From positions 124,001-188,000 of the forward strand of contig JASJOG010000339.1 in assembly GCA_030142905.1 (NCBI GenBank): a stretch of DNA of 64,000 bases, written 5' to 3'. This DNA comes from Heliopora coerulea. Lineage: Eukaryota; Cnidaria; Anthozoa; Scleralcyonacea; Helioporidae. A model generated the notes under the pieces. The model saw only the letters and a program-made list of their open reading frames with translations. It ran no database searches and was not told the DNA's origin. Each line of letters begins with the position of its first letter. Positions within the stretch are counted from its first letter, which is position 1. Positions 11,201 to 22,400 of this stretch are shown in pieces. A program made the translations under genes and the position numbers.

Positions 11201-13665
11201 TTCTAGAAAAATTACATTTTTCCTCTGACATAAGGCTAACTTTTAAATTAATCGTGAAACTCGTTTGACACAGAGTTGACCTTATTGGATGTATATTATT
11301 TCAGGATGTCGCTACAGCGTCCATACACTGCATAACGTGGGATCGATTTTGCGATGTGGCTGTCTCAGATGGTAATAAACTTATTTATGTATCGCTCTTG
11401 GTTGATATGCCTAAAGGTCAAATGGAATGTAAAAATGAGTTCGGGAGAAACTCTTTCGAATGAAAGAACGTATGAAGTTATAAAGACTAACTTCTTGGCA
11501 ATTAAAGATCATGCCTTACTCCGTTCTGGAGTAATTCAGATTTGCTCGAGTGGTAAATAACTCTACTTAATACGTCAATTTTCATGACTTGCTCGGAAAT
11601 CACGTATGAACGACATTATTTATTTAAAGTCTGTATAGATGTCCAATTTTGTATGTTGCGATTGTCATCCTGGCGTATGCAATAAACCCATGAAAGTCCA
11701 TGCAGTAAGAGATCCGCTTTTGCTTTGCTAGTTTCTGAATTTTTCAATGACCTCGTCAGTTCAACACTCTCCCCAAGATGTCAATCGCAAGGCACAAAAT
11801 CACAAGTGTAAACGAGGCTTAACCTTAACCCTGTAAGGTCAGCGGTTTGTTGAACTCTTCAATTAAACACATTCTCCAAGATGTCAATCACAAGGCATAA
11901 AACCACAAGTATAAACGGGCCTTTAAATAAAACTTTGCCTGTTTAGAATCATGGCACATATACGCACACGTGCGCAATTTCAAGTCAGTTCCTCTGATTA
12001 ATTTACGTGATTTCCTCGAAAGTCATTATACTTGTATAATGTGACGTACACAGTTATGTCATTTACGCACCAAACGACTTTTCGTATCTAAAGAACAGAT
12101 TGAGACATAGGAGAGCTGCAAATGACAATCTTCGTAGTTTCAAAAGTTCTATTGAATGAGCGAGTTTCTTCTGAACTAATTTTCAGATTTCATACGCCCT
12201 TTAAGGCTGATCTATACTGTGCGTGATTGTTGCATACGAGTGTTCAAACAGTTGAATGTTATCGAGTCAACAGTGACTTAAGATGTAACACTTCAAAAAC
12301 GAGTGTGATTGTTTCATCAAGGGTTCCAAACACGAGAAAATAATGAAAACCGAGGGTGAAGCCCCGAAGTTTTTGTTTCCGAGTGTTTGGAGTCCCCCCT
12401 GATTTAAACACGATAAAGAAGTGCTTGAACTAGTTTCTCAAACAAGTATTCGCAATGATTTATTGCACTTTTGTTTCACAAATTTGAATATGTAAATCAA
12501 GAAATGTGATCCAGATCACTAGTGATTTTTCTACAGGTTTTTATTGAGTATTAGAATGCATACATGTGATATGGTATACGTTTATGGATTGGCTATTAAA
12601 TGTGAGAAGCAGTTCTTGCAACATTCGCGAGAAAATAAAAAGCAGAAACAGTGCTCGTTAAGGTTTTCATACACCAAGGTTAGCAATCGCATGCGACAAT
12701 CATACCGCGCATTTGGTGATCTAAAGATTTTCCTTACAAATTATTTCAACTTTCACTAAGTAGACTTTACTACTTTAAATGAGAATTTTATAAAGTGATA
12801 CACTTTTAACGTCAGGTAGAAAACTATTGGCGTTAAATTGGCTTCTTATTCCCTATTTGTCTGTTTTTCTTGTAGTGTCTGCACTAATTCGCAATGGCTT
12901 TGTGACTACCACTTCAAATACTGTCCATACTTCTGTAAGTGAAAGTTTGATTAGTGAATGAACGAACGAACGAACGAACAAAAGGATGAATTAGTGGATG
13001 GAAGGGATGGAAAGGGATATGATAGGAATGGAGGGGAACGGACGAGAACGGAAGGAAAAGCGATGGGATGGGAGGGCAAGGGAAGGACAAGGAAAGGAAG
13101 AGGTAGGAAAGAAAGGGAAGGAAAAGAAGGGATGGGAGGACTAGGGAAGAGGAAGCAAGGAAAGGATAGAAAGAAAGGAAAGGAATGGAAAGGAAAGGAC
13201 AGGAAAAGAAAGGAAAGGGAGAGGGCAGTAAAGAACAGCACAAGACTGGAAAGGAAAGAAAAGGAAGGGAAAGTTGTGGAAAGGAGAGGACAGGAAAGGA
13301 AAGGACAGGAAAGGAAAGGAACACAAGATGTCCCTAGCTAAACTGAGCAATCGATCGACCGATAGTTGGTGAGTGAATGAAGATACAAACAAATATATTG
13401 GATAAATGAATTGCTAACTAAATACACTGAATGATGGCTTTATCCACACGTTCGTCTAACAAGAGATTCATTACTCTTAGATTGTGGAAACAAAATCTTC
13501 AATCCGTTGACACACATTTGCTGTTGTGGCGCGACCTACGCCAAGAAGAAGAACTTTGCATGTTGCGGTTACAAGTACTACAATACAGGAGGTCAAAAAT
13601 GCTGCTCGTACTCCACCATCAAAAATAAGGGAGACACCTGTCCTCGTTACGAGGTGTCGGGCTGA
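8206..13665 (+). CDS. Galaxin-like secreted cysteine-rich protein
   Basis: Five exons join in phase: 8206-8272, 10216-10362, 11305-11371, 12876-12934 and 13481-13665 (525 nt, 174 aa plus stop). Exon 1 is a classic signal peptide, MKMRLTLFLTILFLAYGMVS. Exon 2 encodes an acidic, Asn/Ser/Gly-rich segment (residues 23-71) with a dibasic KR at 64-65, a possible processing site. Residues 73-174 hold 16 cysteines, including the di-Cys motifs ICCCGATY, FACCGYKYY and QKCCSYST, the galaxin repeat pattern (CCG-x-x-Y, then CC). Coral galaxin-like proteins are known as signal peptide, acidic segment, then di-Cys repeats, and are secreted during calcification. This one is short, with about three di-Cys units. 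Introns 1, 2 and 5' flank carry repeats; intron 4 carries a purine tract. Splice sites are canonical (GTAAGG, GTAAGT, GTAATA, GTAAGT). A role in skeletal matrix is inferred by family; another secreted Cys-rich function is possible. Confidence 0.85.
8564..8634 (+). tRNA. tRNA-like sequence, probably pseudogene or SINE head
   Basis: A 71-nt stretch can be laid out as a tRNA: acceptor GACTGAG with TTAAGTC (6 of 7 pairs counting wobble), TA, D-arm GCTC..GAGC, and T-arm GCGAGTTCAAATCCCGC with 4 of 5 pairs. It contains good A-box-like (TAGCTCAACAGGTGGAGC) and B-box-like (GAGTTCAAATCCC) promoters. The anticodon stem does not pair, so I assign no amino acid. It lies in intron 1 of the galaxin-like gene. 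Confidence 0.4.
9464..9603. repeat. Imperfect inverted repeat, arms about 52 bp
   Basis: The left arm ATATCATACACTCG..GTGTTTCATCAGATATCC..AACACCTCGAAGT (9464-9515) is mirrored at 9552-9603. A further relative of its core, TTTGGATATCTGAT, lies at 9378-9391. It is a hairpin-forming dispersed element within intron 1 of the galaxin-like gene. Confidence 0.6.
12955..13322 (+). repeat. GAACG and GGAAAG purine minisatellite
   Basis: It starts with five GAAC units at 12960-12978 and continues as more than 300 bases of GGAAAG, GGACAG and GGATGG variants on the plus strand. Long open frames here in several frames are artefacts of the purine bias. It fills most of intron 4 of the galaxin-like gene. Confidence 0.8.
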
Positions 13666-13760
13666 GATGTCGCGCGCAGCAAATATTTAATTGAAATACT
13701 AAAAACACAGATGACAACATTGATCAGATATCTGTTTTAGTTTATCGTCGTAAAAACAAA

Positions 13761-13766
13761 AATAAA
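13761..13766 (+). promoter_or_regulatory. Candidate poly(A) signal of the galaxin-like gene
   Basis: AATAAA lies 96 bp after the stop codon, in the right orientation and spacing for the galaxin-like transcript. Confidence 0.5.
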
Positions 13767-16465
13767 GCGTATTCTGTCACACCAGCTGAAAGTTGAGTGA
13801 TCACTGAACTTCGGTGAGCAACCTAGCAATTCTTCTATAACATAAAATAGAAAATGTAATATACAGAACATAAAAATTAGGATGTTGCGTAGGACGTGTG
13901 AAAGACGTGTAAAAGGCCAAGATGTATAACAAAAAGCCGAGATTGATACCAAAAAATGCCAGTGTTTCAAGCAAAAGTCCCCTTACTTGTGAAGAGCCCT
14001 CGCTAGAAATACTACTTGGCCAGCGGTTTAGAAAGGAAACGATTAAAAATGCAGAGTAGACAAACTAGATGCATCGACCTTTCGAGTGTTCAATTAGCTC
14101 TTTCGAGTGTTCAGTTAGCTCTTTCTTACGCACCGTGACACTTTAGCGTTTTACATTGGCTGACTCCGTACCATTTTTTTTCAGCCAAGGAAGGAGTCCG
14201 GTGGTAAAAGGATCGAGACTGATCTCGATTAATCCATTCGTTTACCCTGTGACTGTTCAATATTGGGTGCAAACGGTCGCCAGGCGGTTTTATTTATCAG
14301 AGCAAAAAGTTTATGGGGTGACAAGTGCTTTTCGGCGAAAGACAAAGTGCAACATTTAAGAGAAAAAAACTCCATTAAATCATGGTTCGCTCCCACTGTT
14401 CAGCTATTTACAGCAGTGATAAATTACAACATACATGCGAAGAAATCTAGCCTGGCACCGACGAATCATGAGAGTAAAAGAGGAAGAAAGTTTTAGAACT
14501 ATCATTACTTCTTACTTAGGTCATTGACGGGCCAACTTCTGTTGGTGTAATATACCGCTGTAAGCCGATGACACGATTGTCTGTTATTTCTCTAAGAACA
14601 CCTACGACGTTATTCATAATCCAACTCTGGAGGTGCCTATTAATGAACCAAATCTGAAATCGACCCCTATTGTGGACGGTTCAACAACAACCGTCTAACA
14701 CCTAAAGGTTTCTAAATACAAGTCTGTTCTCCAGACTCTAGGGCAGCACGCGCACTCGCAAACTTACAAACTTTGGACAACTTTAGACATACATCACTTT
14801 ACGCTCACAATCCCCCACCAGACTATACCAATCCATTTAGATACTAAGGAGTACGTCACACGATACGTCAAAACAAGTGCTTGGTCAGATCATTTCAACT
14901 CCATCAGAAAGAAGACCAACCAAACCCTTGCCTTAAATCCTTCATCTCTTAAATCTCTTCATGATAGAACTCCCCTTATTTGACTACTGGCTAAGTTTTC
15001 CAGAATAATACAGCAAGACTAATTATCGATGTTACTAACTACTTCTGTTACAAAATCTTTAACTCTCTAAAATGGAAACCATTACTCCCTGCTCACCTCT
15101 ATTACTATTGCCTCTATATTTTTAAATGTGTCAACCACTTATGGATTTTAAGTTTGACCTATAGAAGAATTCAAATGTTTACCAGCACATTGCCAATCAA
15201 CGTAATATCTCCAACCACCACGCTCAAGTATCATCTGGGTCAGACAACAAACGTCCTATCAGTCAATGTTTGTCTGAAATTCTTTACCACCTGACTTGAG
15301 ACAACCGACTAGTTCACAGTTTTTCAAAACGAGTTTAAAGAAACTATTTAAATTACTCTGAAGTATTCCGATTGTTCTAATCTTTATTTTTGAAGATCGC
15401 AGGCAACGAGTCTCACTATATTTTGGCGACAGCAGACCTTGTGATAAGTTAAGTTCGACTCCACTTTCGACAACTCTTCGAGCAACAAAAAGGTTGCACG
15501 CTTTTTTGCTGGCGAAGATGACATGCTTGGCTTTCACTTCGCAATTTTGTCGGGCCGAAAAAGTTCCGATATAAGTAGATGGCATTGATTGCAAATAGAA
15601 TGCCTGAATAAATAATAGGTGAAGACTTAAAATGAGAAAAAACTCCTTTATGCATAGCAAATCCGAAAAGTCTTTTCCAAGCGAGCTTACACTCTGGTGA
15701 TAATCAACTATGAAGTGTACCATGTCTTCATTATGCGGTGACGCATCCATCAAAAAAAAAAGACTGCAATTTTCACGCTGTTTACGCCATCATCTTGGGA
15801 ACAATTTTTGCCACACAAATCTACCAGGTATCCGCTCTCCAGTTATATTGCACTGATTAGTCCGCATAACCGCTACAGAGGGTAACATTACTTTCATTTT
15901 GCTCTAGGTAAAAATATGAAAACCTGAAGTATTTTTTCAGGCTGCGTTTTCCGAAAACACCGTATGAAGGCTTTCCACAATGTTTTCTTTCGCCATTGAC
16001 ATTTGGTAAATAACAAAAAAATTCCCTCGTGTCAAGAGAAAGTGTAACAACGGCACTCTCGCGGCCACAAATGCACTGTCTCCCTCAATACCAGTACGTA
16101 CATGTATACAGTTTCACCAAGCCGCCATAATTAGCCGCCATAATTAACCGCCATAAGGCTGCGGCCAGCAAGTTCATTGCAACTTGCATTGGGCAGAGGC
16201 GAGGTAAGTTATTGAATCAATCTGAGACAGGCTTAGAGATAAAAAAAAGTTATACCAAATTACGGCAAGTCCATGCACAATTACAGACTTGTCACAACAA
16301 TTTACAAGACAATTCTAAGCCTGCATAACTTCATATGTAAAACTCTCAGTGACTAACCCAGGTTAACCCGTCCATCCTGTTAGCACTCTCATACAATGTA
16401 TGAAGTTCAATATCATCGATCTCTAAGATCACTAAATATAATTCCCTACCAACTTTCGGGATTAG
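13767..16465. other. Region between the convergent galaxin-like and RALBP1 genes
   Basis: A 22-bp direct repeat containing TTCGAGTGTTCA and TAGCTCTTTC occupies 14080-14124. Otherwise I see no coding pattern. The minus-strand open frame at 15259-15753 has no family features and no clear splice connection to RALBP1. RALBP1's 3' UTR should lie here, but its end could not be placed. Confidence 0.4.
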
Positions 16466-19400
16466 CTAATTACTTAACTGTAACTGGAAATACAGCTCCC
16501 TTTTCCACTTGCCTTTTTCCACACTTGCCAGTGCCACATCAACCTTCTAGGGCTCTTGCTGAGTACTCACTAACATTCTGATCTGTACCTTCAGTTCAAC
16601 GCAAGATTCTTGTTCTTCATGAAGCTGCTTTACCAATTTCATGTTCTTCGCCTGAAATAAGTGAGGGAGATAGCAGATGCGAATCAAAAACTGTATACTA
16701 TCTACCATTGAATGTTTTCGTTATTTTTGAAATGATTTTGTTTAGTAAGCAAGGTCAAAGGAGGTAGGTGATACATAACATAAACCTGGAAGTTGCTTCT
16801 TGCCCACCTATTTAAAATGTCCTTTTCACACATGAGTGAGATTTTTGAAATATAAGCGCAATAACGCAACAAGCAACCGAAAAATCATGTATAAATATTT
16901 ACTAACCGAGAGCAAAGTCCGAAAGGGAAAGTATTTGCTTGAGGTTTTCGTATAGAGGATAACCAATACTTCGAACATAACTCGCTCCCTATTGGAGCGA
17001 GGTATGTTCGAAAAAAACTAATGCAAATACTTTCCTGTACGGACAGGGCATACGAAGTTAATAAGGAATGCATTACATGACTTGTTTGTTGGTTTACTTT
17101 CCCATGTTTAGCTTCGTTTTCGTTGTCGTATGTAAGCATGTTGCTGTTTACCTTACTACATGACTTGCTCGTTTGGCTTCTTGTTTCCACCAGTTAAACA
17201 TTCATTTATAGCACTTTTATTCAATTAGCTTTCAACAGAAGTAATACTAGCGTTCTAGTATATTTTATTGTTCTGAACCTTTCATTAAAAGTAGTTAATT
17301 CTTCTTAAATTTCATTTAAATCAGCTTAAAGACTTTCCCGCCAAAAACTTACCGGTCCGGAATAAAAATCGTATTGGACCCGTCCTCTATCGTAAAACAT
17401 CGGGCCATCGTCGGCCGGCAACCAGTCAGCACGCGTAGGTTTATGAACGGACCGAAAAACGAGCTAAGCCATACAATAAGCCGTCACGTAAATCATCCTA
17501 ACTTATACCTCAAGTTCTTCGTTCTGTTGAACAAGATCATTCATAATTTCTTCGAGTTCGCTTTCATCTTCATCCTGAATGCAGCTGTTAAGGATGTACC
17601 ACCGCTTTTTTAACTGGCAAAATGCGATTGTGCAATGAAAAATTGTTACCTTTAACAGAGGGTTACAGTACGGCACAGTAAGGTATAGCCCAGTATGGCA
17701 CGGAGCAGCGGATCACAAGAAAGGATATCAGAGTTAAGTAGAAAAAAGAGCAAGACGGCTCAGGAAAGGACAGAACAGAATTGGACTTCACGTAAACTGA
17801 AAAGACGTAACGTGATGGGCCTTTGTGACGTGGCGCGTAATGAAGGGACATTACGTGATGTGACGTGACGTAACGTAACGTGAAGTGAAGTGACGCGACA
17901 AGACAAGTTGTGACGTGAGTTGGGTATTGTAGAGCAGGTAACGTGACTGGTCATTAAAGGAAAGGACAGGACGGAACATGACGTGACGGGATGTGATGTG
18001 ACGGAACATGACGTGAAGTGACACGATTCAACACGACACATCATTTCATACATATTTCGCAAATATAAAGCCAGTGAATAATTACTCACGATTATGTGTC
18101 AGCGAATAAAAACTAGCACTGGTAACAGACAGCCAACTTATTTTCAATCAAATTCGGAAATTTTAAGGATACGCTTTCGCTACCGTCAGATTCTGACGAG
18201 GAATTCTGATCAGACTGAACTCCGGAGTTATTTGCTCTTACTTCCTTCACTGCTGTAATCTCTTCCTTAAAGTTTATAAATGATAAAAAGAAAAGATAAA
18301 GTCCATTAATATTAACTTTAACCTTTGTAAATGCAAAAGAGAACATTCAGAGTTCATCGTAACGTCCATGATTCGTAATTTCCTTTGGACTTTTAAAAAT
18401 TAATCACTTCGTTTATTACCGTCGTCGCAGCTTGCGTGGTCTCTCTACTCTCATTCAAGACAGCCAAGAAGAAAGAAGCCGGTGAAACTGCTCTGGAGCC
18501 CAAGCCGTTAAACAGACCCAGGCCGCACACGGCTACGGCCCGAGGTGCCCAAGTGCGGGGGGGGGCATGTATGAGTGGCAAAAAGAAGAATATCAGACCT
18601 TATTTCTACTAATTGTTAAACCTAGCAACAGCAAGCTGCGAGCGCGCACATACAGTTAAAAATAACTCTGAATTGCTCTCAATTACATAAATAAAAGCAC
18701 TAGCAGTGGGCTACCAGCTACATTTAGCTTTGTGTGGAAATAAGGTGTAAGAGCCAGCGATCCTACTTTGTCCCATGGTCCGTTGTGCCTCTTGGCAGTT
18801 TTGTGATCATTAACCGATTACGAAAAACACTGGGCTAAGTTATAATGACAGTTCATTAAATTGGATTTTACCGCAGCCAATCATAGACTCTAATCTTGGG
18901 GGCCTAAATAACCTAAATCCATAACGAATATAACGCATGTTTACTAAAACGTGCTTGACCAAAATGTACGCGAACCTGGAGTCTTTGAATTTCACTTTTC
19001 TCGTTTTGCAATCGCTTTTCAAGTTGCTCTCGCACTGCCAGAAGCTCCTAAAAACATTTAGAAACATTGTCTTTTGAACAAACGCTACATTTTTCACAGA
19101 AATAACCGGCTTGAAAATCTGAGTAGGGTTGACTCGATGAGTTAGCACGGTATCATAAACGTATGATTAAAACATTTAAAAAAAATAAAAATTGAAAAAA
19201 GAAAGCAGAAAGGTAAACTACGCTAACCTCTTCCTCAAAACGTAGTTCCATTTCCTCTTGCTCTAAACGTTTCAACATTTCTGCCAAAATAAATTAAACA
19301 ATAACCAAGAAAATGGCATTGTCAAAAAAAAAAAAAAAAACAACTCATTTATGACAAGGTACAACACAGTCTGGTGATAAGACAATGTGTCACTGTGCTG

Positions 19401-22400
19401 TTGTGTTTTATGTTTTGTTTGGTTTACATGAACAGTCTTGACAGTCTAGGTGCCTCGTGCTAAGATAATAAACAACAACACATTAAGTTACACGTAGGAA
19501 CTGGAACTGAGGACGTAATCATGACATGCGCAAACTAAGCACAATAACACGTGATATAAAAATGGGATGCTGCGTGGGCAGTATAAAACAGCACAAAAAG
19601 TTAAAAGGTTGGTAGACTGCTGAATTTATGATAAAGAATTCATAAATTCAGCAGTCTACCAACCTTTTAACTTTCTGTACGAGAACACGTGCACTACCTA
19701 CAAACGCTAATACAAACTTACAGACAATGAATATAAACATACAGTGAATCACAGTGTGCAAAGGTAAATATATTTAGAGGCCGTAAACAACCTTCTTCCT
19801 CATCCTCCTTGGTAGGCGGTTTATTTTCTTCTTGTTTTTTTTGCTCTTCCACTACTTCGGCATTTCTGTTTCTCTTGGCCACGCGTAACTATACAAAAAA
19901 TTCCGAGATTAAGGTCAGTAAGTTAGCCATGGCAGGATAACGGAGCCACACTAAGTATTGTTAGTAGGACGTTTCAGGTTTCGAAACGACACACGTGATA
20001 TGTACTCCGGGAAAGTTCAATCCCAAAGGAATATTAAAACAAAGTCATCAAACAACCACCCAAATCGAGTTGTGCTCAAGAAATATGTACACACCTACAA
20101 GTACACATTCATACCCACACCACACATCCACAACCTATTACAAACCCACCCCAACAAGGACGCGTAGCTACACCCTCACGTCGACCTTCATATAAATACA
20201 TGTACTCCCCACACATACTGTACAAACGCAAACACCCTGTCCACTCACCCACGCACAGCCACACACACACTCCATTCACCTACACACCCAAATTGACACA
20301 CGTGCGTAATCAAATACAGATAAATGGACTGATATGCTACATCTTTATGAAACAAATTACAGTAAAACACTTATTCTTGAAGAAAAACTTGGCCGAAAGA
20401 ATGTGGTTTCATCGAAAGCGGAAAGAATCAAGTCAATTGATAAGTAACAGAAACTGAAAAGAAGTATTTAATTGCACATTCTCCAAGTGCCGGAGCTCTG
20501 GACTTATAAGAAAAAGAGAGACACAACACTTTCCGGTTCCTTATAAATTTCTTTGAGCAATCATCCCTCCGTCTCCTCCAAATAAAATATAAAGTAACTT
20601 GCACCGTCCTAAAAATCAGACAATTACTTTAACTGGAAATACGATTCATCTTAGTTGTTTGTTTCCCATTGGCCAGGGTACTTAGGAAATCTTTTACGAA
20701 TAAAACACAGAATGTCAAAATAAACTTTGTTCTCACCTTACGCTTAAGTTGAGTAACTTTCCTTTGAACTTCCCATAACTCTTCGTCTTTTCCATCAGTC
20801 TGAAGAGAAATCGAAAAAACAAAGCCCAGGATATCAACTTTAACTGGTTAGGAATAACAAACAAGGTAATGGTGTGTAATAATGCTTAACAGTTGTACGT
20901 TACTACCAAACCTTTCCCGTGATCAAAACACGATAACACAGTCCAGACAAAATTTAACGACGGATACATTACACGCATGACATTAAGCCTGTAAAAACTG
21001 CTCAATTATCGTTCCTTCGCCTGAATACGGTAACAAGATTTAATCAGTAACGAAAAAAACATGCACTATTAGCAGTTTTAAATATTTAAACTTCCAAGGG
21101 AGCTTTGCTGAAAAATCACTTTCTAGGTATTATGTAAGTTACATTCACTTTCAAACACGGTACAGAGTCAACGAGAACTGCTCTGTTCTAGAACTAAACT
21201 AGAACTGTTATGTTGAAATCTATGACACATGCACCTTGTTGCTGTAACTATCCTAGAATCACGTGTAAGCTTCTTCAAAAAGCAGTCTACCTCATCTGGT
21301 TTGCCTTTATTGAGATCTTCATGAAGTTGCGCCAGAATGTCTTCCTGTCGACTTAATTCTGCCGCAATTTCCCTGGTAACCAATTAAACAAGAAAAAGTA
21401 ATTCAATGAGCAAAAACAAGTTAACAAAAAAAAAATGGAAAGGCGCTCAAGACGAAAGAAAGCAAACAAGAAGACGGCAAACCAAAAGGTGGCGGCTTTA
21501 AAAACCTTCTTAGAAAAATCTAAGACTATTCCACCCGGGGGTGAGGTATCGCGCAAATGAGTGCCAGGTACATGCGTACAAACTCTTGCTCTGTATTTAG
21601 CTATATCTTTGCTGATGCAGTCTGCAGCCATCTGACTGCAATCTAGTGCTGTCACGGTTAAACGGTTAAACGTTTCGCGGCATCAATATCCGTTTAGTAA
21701 ATGACTATGCGTTTAACCGTTTACTGTTAATCATGTCCGCTTAACTGACTTCAAAGTTTGAAAACCTATCGGCCATAGTTTTTGTGGTTTAAAAAGCTAT
21801 CGGTCATAGAGTGTTTTCGACGGCAGGCAATACTGTAAATAATAAGAGAAGTTGTCTGCTTCCAGACAACGTCAACATGTTGATTTTTTGGAGTAAAAAT
21901 ATCAAATTCTGAAGCTATTTAATGTTCATTGTGTCTTCAAAAGAAATAGAATAATTTGGAATTTTGAAGCTTTATTTTCCAACGTTTAAACGTTTATGAA
22001 ATGTCCGTTTAAACGTACACCAAGTTAAACGTAAACTGACAGCCTTACTGCAATCATCGTTCATTAGACTACTCTGAACAGACCTTGTACAAGGCTTGCC
22101 TAAGAGCGGGATGTTTAACTTCTGTAACAAAAAATATCTTACTCTGGCGTCGCCAAAGTCGCCATGTCTTCTCCATCTGGTTTCGAAGGTGGCTCATAGC
22201 TAACAAAAAAAAGAAAGACAAAAGCTAAAGGAAGAGAATAGATGTACTTTGTAGTCGTTACCTTTTCTCGGTGGCACAAGACTTTTATTATTTTACTCTA
22301 GCTAACGTCGAACGATTTTACTCGTCAAGAGGAGAGCCCCCGAAGTGAACGCACTATTCAATTGCTAAGAACTTACTTTGTCAACTTGGTGTCGGCGAAA

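Noticed and set aside
12914..13392. Several overlapping long open frames on both strands (Ser/Phe/Leu-rich and Lys/Gly-rich)
   Set aside because: They are produced by the purine minisatellite in the galaxin-like intron and have no domain content.
15259..15753. 164-aa minus-strand frame considered as the last RALBP1 exon
   Set aside because: No coiled-coil or RALBP1-like sequence, no convincing acceptor in phase.
20199..20310. Thr/His/Pro-rich frames in the ACACACC-rich segment
   Set aside because: CA-rich low-complexity sequence inside a RALBP1 intron; opposite strand and no domain.
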